A stretch of DNA of 22,542 nt from Oleiagrimonas sp964566965 (GTDB lineage: Bacteria; Pseudomonadota; Gammaproteobacteria; Xanthomonadales; Rhodanobacteraceae): positions 1-22,542 of the forward strand of contig CAZMKO010000037.1 of the NCBI GenBank assembly GCA_964566965.1. The letters are read 5' to 3'. Below are positions 1 to 6,947 of the stretch, piece after piece (positions within the stretch are counted from its first letter, which is position 1; every line of letters starts with the position of its first letter). A program made the position numbers and the translations under genes. The notes under the pieces are model-generated. The model was given only the letters and a program-made list of their open reading frames with translations, did not search any database and had not been told where the DNA came from.

Positions 1-1
1 C

Positions 2-979
2 CATTTTCTGGAACCGCTCACCGGCGATCATGCGTGGCTGGCTACCGCATACGCGCTCATCTACACGTTTCACATGCCGGCCTTCGCCTTCCTCTCCGGC
101 GCTGTGGCACAAGGCACGGCCAGCGACAAACTGTTCCGTGGCGTCACCTTCCGCCTGCTTTGGCCGTTCCTGGTATTCCAGGGGCTGTATGCCCTGGCGG
201 CGTTGTCGCCGTGGTGGCCCGACGACGGCGTGACCGGCGTGACCACGCCCTACTGGCTGCTGTGGTACCTGCTCAGCCTGGCCGCCTGGCGCATGATGTT
301 GCCGTTGTTTGCGCGGTTGCGACACCGCATGGCGATCGCCGTCGGCGTCGCACTGCTGGCCGGCTGTTTCGAGAGCATCGGTTACGACCTGTCGCTGTCG
401 CGGACACTGGTGTTCTTCCCCTTGTTCCTGATGGGCTGGTCCGGCGCGCGCCCCTGGCGCGACGCCGGCGCCGCGACGGCCATCCGCTGCGCATCGGCGG
501 GTGTTCTCGCGGCCATGTTCGCGGCCGTGGCCTGGCTGCAGCCCGATCCGCGCTGGCTGTATGGTAGCTACGCCTACACCCTGCTGGGCACCGGCATGTT
601 GCAGGGGATGACCCTGCGACTCCTGTTGCTGGCGACCGCGGCCGCGGGCACCCTGGCCGTGCTGGCGCTGACACCGCGCCGCCGCACCTGGTACAGCGGC
701 TTCGGGGAACGTAGCCTGGGGGCCTATGTGCTGCAGGGCTTCGTGATCAAGCTGGCCACCGGTGCCGGCGTGTTCGCGGCCCTGGCGACGTGGCCGGGGA
801 TCGCGCTGGGTCCGGCCCTCGGCATTGCCGCGGTGTTGCTGGCGGCCCTGCTTGCCTCGTCGCAGGTGGCGGTGTTGCTGCGACCGGCCACGGCGCCACG
901 CTGGCTGGAAAACCGGCTGTGGCTACCTGCCGACGGCAACCAGGGAGGCCGTCAGGTCGACGTCAACGCGCACTCTTGA
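2..979 (+). CDS. Acyltransferase 3 family membrane protein (5'-truncated by window edge)
   Basis: The frame is open from the first bases of the window, so the start lies outside it and about 325 residues are visible. The motif FHMPAFAFLSG near the visible N-terminus is the characteristic His-Met-Pro...SG signature of integral-membrane acyltransferase 3 proteins. The later segments YWLLWYLLSLAAW and FFPLFLMGW resemble the fucose 4-O-acetylase (NolL-like, COG3594) branch. Roughly eight hydrophobic helices follow one another. Such enzymes move acetyl or other acyl groups onto sugars or other exported molecules at the inner membrane; the substrate cannot be read from sequence. The polar C-terminal tail ends 17 bp inside the 3' end of the convergent thioesterase gene. 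The family call is firm, the subfamily less so. Confidence 0.8.
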   Translation, partial: HFLEPLTGDHAWLATAYALIYTFHMPAFAFLSGAVAQGTASDKLFRGVTFRLLWPFLVFQGLYALAALSPWWPDDGVTGVTTPYWLLWYLLSLAAWRMMLPLFARLRHRMAIAVGVALLAGCFESIGYDLSLSRTLVFFPLFLMGWSGARPWRDAGAATAIRCASAGVLAAMFAAVAWLQPDPRWLYGSYAYTLLGTGMLQGMTLRLLLLATAAAGTLAVLALTPRRRTWYSGFGERSLGAYVLQGFVIKLATGAGVFAALATWPGIALGPALGIAAVLLAALLASSQVAVLLRPATAPRWLENRLWLPADGNQGGRQVDVNAHS

Positions 980-1457
980 CCGGATGGCGCTGCCGGATTT
1001 CGCGCTCCATGGCATGGGACAATTCAGCCACTTTGAGCACATGGTCGCGGCGCTGGCGCTCGGCATCGTTGCGCGGTACCCAGGCCGGCACGTCGGTCGG
1101 CTTGCCGTCAGGGCCGTCCAACGCCACAAACACGATCACGCAGCTAGTCGCCAGACGCTGCGCGCCGCTTTCCAGGTTGCGCGCATGCACGTCGACGGCG
1201 ATGTGCATGCTGGATGTACCGGTGTGCGCAAGACGCGCCTCGACGCTGACCAGGTCGCCGATGAGAATCGGCTTCACGAATTGGATGCCGCCCACGGCCA
1301 CCGTGACGCAGTAGGTACCGGCCCAGCCGACAGCGGCCGCGTAGCCGGCCTGGTCGATCCACTTCATGACCATGCCGCCATGCACCTTGCCACCGAAATT
1401 GACGTCTCCCGGCTCGGCCAGGAAACGGAACGTCACCTCGTGATTTTTGCCGGACAT
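963..1457 (-). CDS. Acyl-CoA thioesterase, hotdog fold (YciA/BACH-like)
   Basis: A 164-residue single hotdog domain that probably hydrolyses acyl-CoA thioesters in the cytoplasm. The N-terminal third shows PGDVNFGGKVHGGMVMKWID, the conserved Asn...HGG...Asp pattern of the YciA/cytosolic acyl-CoA hydrolase family, followed by the VGGIQFVKPILIGD core strand region. I chose the ATG at 1457 because GGGAG lies 8 nt upstream; a longer frame reaches 1568 but would run into ychF. It starts 19 nt after the ychF stop, so it is probably co-transcribed with ychF. Its 3' end overlaps the convergent acyltransferase gene by 17 bp. Acyl chain preference cannot be deduced. Confidence 0.85.
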   Translation of the reverse strand: MSGKNHEVTFRFLAEPGDVNFGGKVHGGMVMKWIDQAGYAAAVGWAGTYCVTVAVGGIQFVKPILIGDLVSVEARLAHTGTSSMHIAVDVHARNLESGAQRLATSCVIVFVALDGPDGKPTDVPAWVPRNDAERQRRDHVLKVAELSHAMEREIRQRHPVKSAR

Positions 1458-1476
1458 GCGAGTCTCCCGGGCCGGA

Positions 1477-2568
1477 TCACACGTTGAACAGGAAATGCAG
1501 GACGTCGCCTTCCTGCACGATGTAGGACTTGCCTTCCGTACGCAACCGCCCCGCCTCGCGCGCGCCACCTTCCCCGCCGTACTTCACGAAGTCGTCATAG
1601 CTGATCGTCTCGGCGCGGATGAAGCCCTTCTCGAAGTCGGTGTGGATCACCCCGGCAGCCTGCGGCGCCGTCGAACCCTTGCGGACCGTCCAGGCCCGCA
1701 CTTCCTTTTCGCCAGCGGTGAAATAGGTTTCCAGACCCAGCAGCCGATAGGCGGCACGGATGACGCGGTCCAGGCCCGGCTCGGCCAAGCCGAGGTCGGC
1801 CAGGAACACGTCGCGGTCGGCATCGTCCAGCTCGATCAGCTCTTCCTCGATCGCCGCACACACCGCAACCACCTCCGCACCTTCCGCCTGCGCGCGCTCG
1901 CGCACGGCGTCCAGATGCGGGTTGTTCTCGAAACCGTCGTCACGCACGTTGGCGATATACATCAACGGCTTCAGCGTGAGCAGGAAAAGCTCGCGCACCA
2001 GCGCGCGCTCGTCGTCGTCCAGATCCACGCTGCGCGCGGCATGACCCTCGCCCAACGCGGCCGCCAACTTCTCCAGCACCGGTTTGCGCGCCACGGCATC
2101 CTTGTCCTGCCCCTTGGCCGCGCGCTCGTTGCGCTGGATGGCCTTTTCCACCGACTCCAGATCGGCCAGAGCCAGCTCCGTGTCGATGGTGTCGATGTCG
2201 GCCAGCGGATCAACCTTGCCGGCCACATGCACCACGTCGCCATCCTCGAAACAGCGCACCACGTGGGCCACCGCGTCCACCTCGCGGATGTGGGCCAGGA
2301 ACTTGTTGCCCAACCCCTCACCCTTCGAGGCTCCCGCCACCAGGCCGGCGATGTCCACGAATTCGACCGCCGTCGGCACCAGTTTCTGCGGCTTCACGAT
2401 GCCGGCCAGCTCCGCAAGCCGCGGATCGGGCACGGGCACCACGCCAACGTTGGGCTCGATGGTGCAAAACGGAAAATTCGCCGCGGCGATACCGGCACGG
2501 GTCAGTGCATTGAAAAGCGTGGATTTGCCGACGTTGGGCAGGCCGACGATGCCGCATTTGATGCCCAT
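1477..2568 (-). CDS. ychF: Redox-regulated ATPase YchF (Obg-related P-loop protein)
   Basis: A full-length 363-residue YchF/OLA1 protein. It begins with the P-loop GLPNVGKST (residues 9-17), followed by NFPFCTIEPNVG and FVDIAGLVAGASKGEGLGN, the switch II region, which has no catalytic Gln in this family. The C-terminal TGS domain ends in YIVQEGDVLHFLFNV. YchF proteins bind ATP in preference to GTP, associate with ribosomes and take part in stress and translation control. GGAG sits 8 nt before the ATG. It follows pth, as in Pseudomonas and other gammaproteobacteria, but is separated from it here by a 222-bp repeat-bearing spacer. The thioesterase gene follows 19 nt downstream. Confidence 0.97.
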   Translation of the reverse strand: MGIKCGIVGLPNVGKSTLFNALTRAGIAAANFPFCTIEPNVGVVPVPDPRLAELAGIVKPQKLVPTAVEFVDIAGLVAGASKGEGLGNKFLAHIREVDAVAHVVRCFEDGDVVHVAGKVDPLADIDTIDTELALADLESVEKAIQRNERAAKGQDKDAVARKPVLEKLAAALGEGHAARSVDLDDDERALVRELFLLTLKPLMYIANVRDDGFENNPHLDAVRERAQAEGAEVVAVCAAIEEELIELDDADRDVFLADLGLAEPGLDRVIRAAYRLLGLETYFTAGEKEVRAWTVRKGSTAPQAAGVIHTDFEKGFIRAETISYDDFVKYGGEGGAREAGRLRTEGKSYIVQEGDVLHFLFNV

Positions 2569-2605
2569 TGGGGAGACTCCAACAAAGTTTTGGAACGCTG
2601 AAGTC

Positions 2606-2633
2606 GGGATCCGGGATCCCGGACCCGGGTCCC
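2606..2633. repeat. Degenerate GGGAYCC heptamer array
   Basis: Consecutive units read GGGATCC, GGGATCCC, GGACCC and GGGTCCC, a decayed version of the perfect heptamer array at 2798-2825. It lies 38 bp upstream of the ychF start. The units are nearly self-complementary, so the stretch can fold on either strand. Heptamer arrays of this general kind occur between genes in Xanthomonadales genomes (recollection, not searched). Confidence 0.7.
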
Positions 2634-2679
2634 GCTCCGCGACAGGTTCAATACCGAATTCGATGACTTCGGCTTCGGA

Positions 2680-2697
2680 AAATCGGCGTACCGATTT
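2680..2697 (-). terminator. Possible weak hairpin terminator between pth and ychF
   Basis: AAATCGG (2680-2686) and CCGATTT (2691-2697) form a perfect 7-bp stem around a 4-nt loop. Read leftward, the stem ends in a short run of four T. It lies in the pth-ychF spacer, so it could attenuate read-through into ychF. The stem is short and AT-rich at its base, so the terminator reading is tentative. Confidence 0.3.
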
Positions 2698-2790
2698 AAC
2701 GGGTCAATACGATTGCGTCACTCACTTGAAACAACCGCCGCAGGAAAGTGTTTGCGCAAGCCATCACCCCGCGTCAGCATGGTGCCCCAC

Positions 2791-3402
2791 TCAAAACGGG
2801 TCCCGGGTCCCGGGTCCCGGGTCCCGCTCTCTTGTATGCAACCGCTTCATCGCCGCGTCGAAATCCCCCGCCACCGCCAACGGCAGCACGTCCAGGGCGC
2901 GGGCGATGGCGTCGAGCATGGCGTCCTCGTCCCGGGCGTCGGGGCGGCCCAGCACCCACTTCAGCACGCCCTCGCGATGGCCGGGGTGGCCGATGCCGAG
3001 GCGCAGCCGGTTGAATTTTCCGTGGCCGAGATGGCGGATGATGTCGCGCAGGCCGTTCTGGCCGCCATGGCCACCGTCGGCCTTCAGACGGGCCGTGCCG
3101 GGCGGCAGGTCCAGATCGTCATGCACCACCAGGCATTGCGCCGGCTCGATCTTGAAATAACGCAACGCCGAGGCCACGGCGATACCGCTCTTGTTCATGA
3201 AAGTGGCCGGCTTGAGCAGCCACACGGCCGCGTCGCCGATGCGGACCTGACAGGCTTCGCCATGCAACTTGCCGTTGACACGGAACGCGCCTGCGGTGTC
3301 CCTGGCCAGGGCATCCACAAACCAGAACCCGGCATTGTGCCGGGTTCGCAGATATTCGGAACCGGGATTGCCCAGCCCGACAATGAGACGCAACCCGCTC
3401 AT
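2791..3402 (-). CDS. pth: Peptidyl-tRNA hydrolase
   Basis: Cleaves the ester bond of peptidyl-tRNAs that drop off ribosomes, recycling tRNA; cytoplasmic and essential in most bacteria. The sequence has LIVGLGNPGSEY, catalytic His22 in TRHNAGF, the FMNKSG asparagine loop, the HDDLDLP aspartate and GGHGGQNGLRDI. The conserved fold appears to finish at about MKRLHT. The remaining 13 residues (RERDPGPGTRDPF) are encoded mostly by a GGGACCC heptamer array, giving 203 residues against about 194 in E. coli. The gene starts 57 nt after rplY, and the ATG has no good Shine-Dalgarno sequence. A 10-bp-stem hairpin fills the spacer just ahead of it. Function is secure; the tail is odd but probably harmless. 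Confidence 0.97.
   Translation of the reverse strand: MSGLRLIVGLGNPGSEYLRTRHNAGFWFVDALARDTAGAFRVNGKLHGEACQVRIGDAAVWLLKPATFMNKSGIAVASALRYFKIEPAQCLVVHDDLDLPPGTARLKADGGHGGQNGLRDIIRHLGHGKFNRLRLGIGHPGHREGVLKWVLGRPDARDEDAMLDAIARALDVLPLAVAGDFDAAMKRLHTRERDPGPGTRDPF
2798..2825. repeat. Perfect (GGGTCCC)4 tandem heptamer array
   Basis: Four identical, contiguous copies of GGGTCCC. On the minus strand they are GGGACCC and lie inside the pth reading frame, where they encode the Asp-Pro-Gly-Pro-Gly-Thr-Arg-Asp-Pro tail. The heptamer period means the protein repeat is also seven residues long and no frame acquires a stop. A degenerate relative lies at 2606-2633. Confidence 0.95.
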
Positions 3403-3414
3403 GACAAGCGCCGA

Positions 3415-3452
3415 CGCGCCCCGGACATGGCTGTCGCCGTGCCCGGGGCGCG
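3415..3452 (-). terminator. Long intercistronic hairpin between rplY and pth
   Basis: CGCGCCCCGG (3415-3424) pairs perfectly with CCGGGGCGCG (3443-3452). The 18-nt loop can add six more positions (five pairs, one mismatch) closed by a tetraloop. There is no T-run on either side, so it is better read as an attenuator or RNA-stabilising hairpin between rplY and pth than as a classic terminator. Confidence 0.45.
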
Positions 3453-3459
3453 CACGTGA

Positions 3460-4143
3460 TCAGCTCTCGCCTTCGGACTTGTCGTCGCCGGCGGCACCGG
3501 CGTCGGCCTCGGACTCGGCGTCCGCAGCCGCCTCGTCGCCCTCGTCGACCGGCTCGGCTTCAACCTTGATGGCCTGGGCGCTGGTGACGGCCTGGTTGTG
3601 CTCGTCACCCAGACGCAGCGCGACCAGCTCGACACCCTCGGGCAGCTTCAGGTCGGACATGTGGATGATGTCGCCCACTTCCAGGGCGCCCAGATCAACG
3701 TCGATGTGCTCCGGCAGATCCTTGGACAGACAGGCCACCTCGACCTCGGTCAGGTTGTGGCTGATGACCACGCCGGACGTCTTGCCGGCCGGCGAGGTTT
3801 CCTGGTTGAGGAAGTTCAGCGGCACGTTGACACGGATCTCGGCATTCTCGTCGATGCGCATGAAGTCCAGGTGCAGCATGTGCTGCTTGTACGGATGCAT
3901 CTGCCAGTCACGCACCAGCACACGCTGCATCTCGCCTTCGATGTCCAGGTCCAGCACGGACGAGAAGAACCACTGGTTCTTGGCGGCGAGGATGGTGTCC
4001 TCGTGGTCGAGCTGGATGCTCAACGGGGCCTTGTCGCCGCCGTAGAGGACGGCCGGCACCTGGCCCGCACGGCGCAGGCGGCGGCTCGCACCTTTCCCTG
4101 CGTCGTTGCGGCGGGTGGCCTTGATCTTGTGGGTAGAAGCCAT
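3460..4143 (-). CDS. rplY: 50S ribosomal protein L25/general stress protein Ctc
   Basis: Binds 5S rRNA in the large ribosomal subunit. The N-terminal L25 domain starts KIKATRRNDAGKGASRRLRRAGQVPAVLYGG. The middle TL5/CTC beta domain includes VLVRDWQMHPYKQHMLHLDFMRID and later DIDVDLGALEVGDIIHMSDL (approximate boundaries). At 227 residues it is the long CTC form, not the 94-residue E. coli form. From about residue 190 the chain becomes very acidic and Ala-rich (repeated EAEP, DEGDEAA, DAES), as is usual for the extended family. The Shine-Dalgarno is weak (AGG 9 nt upstream). A candidate promoter lies about 130 bp upstream, so rplY may start its own transcript with pth. Confidence 0.96.
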   Translation of the reverse strand: MASTHKIKATRRNDAGKGASRRLRRAGQVPAVLYGGDKAPLSIQLDHEDTILAAKNQWFFSSVLDLDIEGEMQRVLVRDWQMHPYKQHMLHLDFMRIDENAEIRVNVPLNFLNQETSPAGKTSGVVISHNLTEVEVACLSKDLPEHIDVDLGALEVGDIIHMSDLKLPEGVELVALRLGDEHNQAVTSAQAIKVEAEPVDEGDEAAADAESEADAGAAGDDKSEGES

Positions 4144-4270
4144 GGTTGTGTACCTAGGTTGATGATGCCGCCGGGCGGCGGCGGATGGCCACCCCGCGAC
4201 CAGGGCAGCCGATGATCAGACACGCGGCCGGCGGTGCATCAGGCACACCGTCAGCACGGGCAAGCCCGCG

Positions 4271-4298
4271 ATTGTAACACCGGGCGACCGGCGGACAA
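4271..4298 (-). promoter_or_regulatory. Candidate sigma-70 promoter for rplY
   Basis: On the minus strand TTGTCC (4293-4298) is followed after 16 bp by TACAAT (4271-4276), which sits in a TGTTACAAT context. It lies in the 181-bp gap between prs and rplY and would give a leader of roughly 120 nt. The hexamers match consensus well for so GC-rich a region, but nothing beyond motif match supports it. Confidence 0.45.
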
Positions 4299-4324
4299 GC
4301 CCGGGCGCCGTCCCCGATCCGCCG

Positions 4325-5311
4325 TCAGTCGACGTAGAGCGAGCTGACCGATTCGCCAAAGGCGATGCGGCGGATGGTCTCGGCCAGCAGTTCGGCCACA
4401 GTCAGCTGGCGGATCTTGCCGCACTCGCGCGCGGCGTCGGACAACGGCAGGGTATCGGTGACCACCAGCTCGTCCAGCGCCGAATTGCCGATATTGTCCA
4501 GCGCCTTGCCCGACAGCACTGGATGCACGCAGTAGGCCTCGACCGACTTGGCGCCCTTGTCCTTCAGCGCCGACGCGGCCGCGCACAGGGTGCCGGCGGT
4601 ATCGACGATGTCGTCCACGAGCACGCAGTCCTTGCCCTCGACGTCGCCGATGATGTTCATCACCGTGGCCACGTTGGCCTTGGGACGGCGCTTGTCGATG
4701 ATGGCCAGGTCGGCGTCATCCAGGCGCTTGGCGATGGCGCGCGCGCGCACCACGCCGCCCACGTCGGGGCTGACCACGATCAGGTCTTCCATGGAATGGC
4801 GACGCCAGATGTCGGCCAGAAGCACCGGTGAGGCGTAGACGTTGTCCACCGGGATATCGAAGAAGCCCTGGATCTGGTCGGCGTGCAGGTCCACGGTGAG
4901 CACGCGGTCGACGCCGGCGGCACCGATCATGCGCGCGGCCAGCTTGGCGGTGATCGGCACGCGTGTGGAGCGTGGACGGCGGTCCTGGCGAGCATAGCCG
5001 AAGTACGGCATCACCGCGGTCACCGACACCGCCGAGGCGCGTTTGAGCGCGTCGGTGAGCACCAGCAGCTCCATCAGGTTCTCGGCGCTGGGCGCGCCGG
5101 TCGGCTGGATCACGAATACTTCCTGCCGACGGACGTTTTCCTCGATCTCGACCTGGGTCTCGCCATCACTGAAACGTCCCACCTGGGCCTTGCCCAGCGG
5201 TACGCCGAGCCGATGCGCCACGTCCGCGGCGAGCTGGTGATGGGCGTTGCCCGTGAACAGCATCAAGCCTGCCGTATCCACATCGAGTTCCCGTGCGTGA
5301 GTGCTGCTCAT
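4325..5311 (-). CDS. prs: Ribose-phosphate pyrophosphokinase (PRPP synthetase)
   Basis: Makes 5-phosphoribosyl pyrophosphate from ribose 5-phosphate and ATP, feeding purine, pyrimidine, NAD, His and Trp synthesis (and the upp reaction further along). Motifs: GRFSDGETQVEIEENVR, YFGYARQDRRPRS (ATP loop), DLHADQIQGFFDIPVDN with the catalytic His, and the PRPP loop DCVLVDDIVDTAGTLC. I start it at the ATG at 5311 (328 residues). The open frame continues to 5395, but the extra N-terminus (MRRFESCRP...) is merely translated tRNA-Gln. The remaining N-terminal extension is about 14 residues longer than E. coli Prs. The Shine-Dalgarno is weak. It lies 52 bp downstream of tRNA-Gln. Confidence 0.96.
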   Translation of the reverse strand: MSSTHARELDVDTAGLMLFTGNAHHQLAADVAHRLGVPLGKAQVGRFSDGETQVEIEENVRRQEVFVIQPTGAPSAENLMELLVLTDALKRASAVSVTAVMPYFGYARQDRRPRSTRVPITAKLAARMIGAAGVDRVLTVDLHADQIQGFFDIPVDNVYASPVLLADIWRRHSMEDLIVVSPDVGGVVRARAIAKRLDDADLAIIDKRRPKANVATVMNIIGDVEGKDCVLVDDIVDTAGTLCAAASALKDKGAKSVEAYCVHPVLSGKALDNIGNSALDELVVTDTLPLSDAARECGKIRQLTVAELLAETIRRIAFGESVSSLYVD

Positions 5312-5363
5312 GGTCGTACCTGGTTTGACACGAAGCAGTGAAAGAACCGCGGACGGGTCGGAT

Positions 5364-5438
5364 TGGCTGGGGCGGCAGGATTCGAACCTGCGCATGCGGG
5401 GATCAAAACCCCGTGCCTTACCACTTGGCGACGCCCCA
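5364..5438 (-). tRNA. tRNA-Gln (UUG)
   Basis: A 75-nt tRNA with CCA encoded. The acceptor stem TGGGGCG (5432-5438) pairs with CGCCCCA (5368-5374), followed by discriminator G and CCA (5364-5366). The T arm contains GGTTCGAATCC. The anticodon stem-loop is CGGGG-TTTTGAT-CCCCG, giving anticodon TTG, which reads CAA (and CAG by wobble). It sits 16 nt after ispE and ahead of prs on the same strand, a placement also found in Pseudomonas. It is therefore probably processed from the operon transcript. Confidence 0.97.
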
Positions 5439-5454
5439 GCAGGGACCGACCGTT

Positions 5455-6342
5455 CTATTGTCCGACGCCGGATGCCGCATTATCGCCGCTGGCGCCGAAT
5501 TTCTCCACTGCGCGAACCAGCGCGGACACGTTCACACCGCGTGCCACATGGGCCGTGAACGACGTCGGACATGCCGCCGCGATGCGCCGTGCGGTATCCG
5601 CCGTGGACGTGCCCAGGAACACGCATCCTCCGCTGCCGGAAAGCGCGGCCGGTCCGAAACGACCCAGCCAGTCCAGAGCGGCGGCGACCGGCGCACTGAG
5701 TGCACGCACGACCGGTTCGAAAGCGTTGCCCGATACTTCGCCGTGGAGAAAGGCGCGAATTGTCGCGGGGCTGGCATCGCGTGTCAATTGCGGCGCGGCG
5801 TACAGCGCCTGCGTGGAAACGTGCGCATGCGGATCGACGATCACGTAGTGGCACGGAGCAAGCTCGAGTGGCGTCAACCGCTCGCCCACGCCTTCGGCCC
5901 AGGCGCTGCGTCCGCGCACGAAAAGCGGCACGTCCGCGCCCAGCTCCAGGCCCAGGCCGGCCAGTTCGTCGACGCCCAGCCCGAGGTCCCACAGCATGTT
6001 GAGCGCTACCAGGGTGGTCGCCGCATCGGAACTGCCGCCGCCCAGGCCGCCACCCGTCGGAATGTGTTTTTCCACGCGCACATCCACCCCCGGCAACGCG
6101 CCGCCGGCCTGCCGGCGCAACAACCGTGCGGCACGCAGGGTAAGGTCGTCGTCGGGATCCACTCCGGGCAGGGGCGACACGCGGGCGATGGCATCGTCCT
6201 CGCGCAGGCGCAGGTGTACCGTGTCGCCCCAGTCCAACAGCCGGAACGCCGTCTGCAGGAGGTGATACCCGTCGTCACGACGACCGACGATGTGCAGGAA
6301 CAGGTTCAGCTTGGCCGGTGCCGGCCACGCGCTCCAGCTCAT
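5455..6342 (-). CDS. ispE: 4-diphosphocytidyl-2-C-methyl-D-erythritol kinase
   Basis: Phosphorylates CDP-methylerythritol with ATP in the MEP pathway to isopentenyl diphosphate; cytoplasmic. It is a GHMP kinase. PAPAKLNLFLHIVGRRDDGYH carries the catalytic Lys11, the ATP loop PTGGGLGGGSSDAA spans residues 95-108, catalytic Asp137 is in LGADVPLFV, and GSGGCVF lies near the C-terminus. I chose the ATG at 6342, which overlaps the lolB stop as ATGA and gives 295 residues; an in-frame ATG at 6354 is possible. No strong Shine-Dalgarno is visible, which fits translational coupling to lolB. tRNA-Gln follows after 16 nt. Confidence 0.95.
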   Translation of the reverse strand: MSWSAWPAPAKLNLFLHIVGRRDDGYHLLQTAFRLLDWGDTVHLRLREDDAIARVSPLPGVDPDDDLTLRAARLLRRQAGGALPGVDVRVEKHIPTGGGLGGGSSDAATTLVALNMLWDLGLGVDELAGLGLELGADVPLFVRGRSAWAEGVGERLTPLELAPCHYVIVDPHAHVSTQALYAAPQLTRDASPATIRAFLHGEVSGNAFEPVVRALSAPVAAALDWLGRFGPAALSGSGGCVFLGTSTADTARRIAAACPTSFTAHVARGVNVSALVRAVEKFGASGDNAASGVGQ

Positions 6343-6947
6343 GGGGTGGACCATCGACGGATGGACAGGCGCACGCGGTAGTCGCCGTGCGTGGCGTACA
6401 CCTTGCGCGGCAACGCCGGATCACGATCGGCGTACCAGTCGCGGTATTGCACGCTCCAGCCGTCCTGTTCCAGCAGCGAAGGCAAACCGTCACTGCCGAA
6501 CCGCAGCGTGGCCGGCGCCGAACCGCGTGATGCGCGCATGCCGCGCACCCAGTCGTGCAACGGCGCCACCGGCACGTGCCAGCCCAGCACCCGGTCCAGC
6601 AGGACCTGCGCATCCGGGCCGCGCACGGGCCCCTGATCCAGCCCTTCCAGCACCGCGCCGTCGGGGCCGCCGCGCAGACGGAAGCTGCGCCCCGTGATGG
6701 GCGCGCGCACGGTGAAGGTGAAATGCTCGCCGTCACGCTCCCAGGTCAGGGTGCCGCTGCCACCATCATGGCCGTCGCTGACGCCCAGATGCGCCTCGAG
6801 CGTCCAGTGGTCGACCTTCGCCAGCGCCTGTTCGCGGTCGGCCTGTGCCGCCAGCATGGCGCGATCGCCCTTGACCTGCACGGGCGTGCAGGCGGTCAGC
6901 ACCAGCAGCAACGCCAGCACGACACACCCTCCGACACGGCGCATCAT
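6339..6947 (-). CDS. lolB: Outer membrane lipoprotein LolB
   Basis: Receives lipoproteins from periplasmic LolA and inserts them in the outer membrane. It has a lipoprotein signal peptide with lipobox LLVLTAC and the modified Cys at residue 20; there is no Asp at +2, so it should go to the outer membrane. Features of the LolB barrel include LGVSDGHDGGSGTLTWERDG and a C-terminal YRVRLSIRRW strand. The length of 202 residues is normal. Its ATG overlaps the stop of the upstream TPR lipoprotein gene (ATGA), and its own stop overlaps ispE. Primary similarity in this family is low, but position between the TPR gene and ispE makes the call strong. Confidence 0.92.
   Translation of the reverse strand: MMRRVGGCVVLALLLVLTACTPVQVKGDRAMLAAQADREQALAKVDHWTLEAHLGVSDGHDGGSGTLTWERDGEHFTFTVRAPITGRSFRLRGGPDGAVLEGLDQGPVRGPDAQVLLDRVLGWHVPVAPLHDWVRGMRASRGSAPATLRFGSDGLPSLLEQDGWSVQYRDWYADRDPALPRKVYATHGDYRVRLSIRRWSTP

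Noticed and set aside
1447..2601. A 384-codon plus-strand frame opposite ychF
   Set aside because: The opposite strand encodes an unmistakable full-length YchF; this frame is His/Gln/Arg-rich shadow.
4167..4182. GCCGCC/GGCGGC hairpin in the rplY leader as a riboswitch or L25 autoregulatory site
   Set aside because: Short slippery GC repeats can pair in several registers, and no known L25 leader motif is recognisable.
5312..5395. N-terminal extension of prs beginning MRRFESCRPSQ
   Set aside because: These codons are the 3' half of tRNA-Gln read as protein, a common annotation artefact. The internal ATG at 5311 begins the conserved region.
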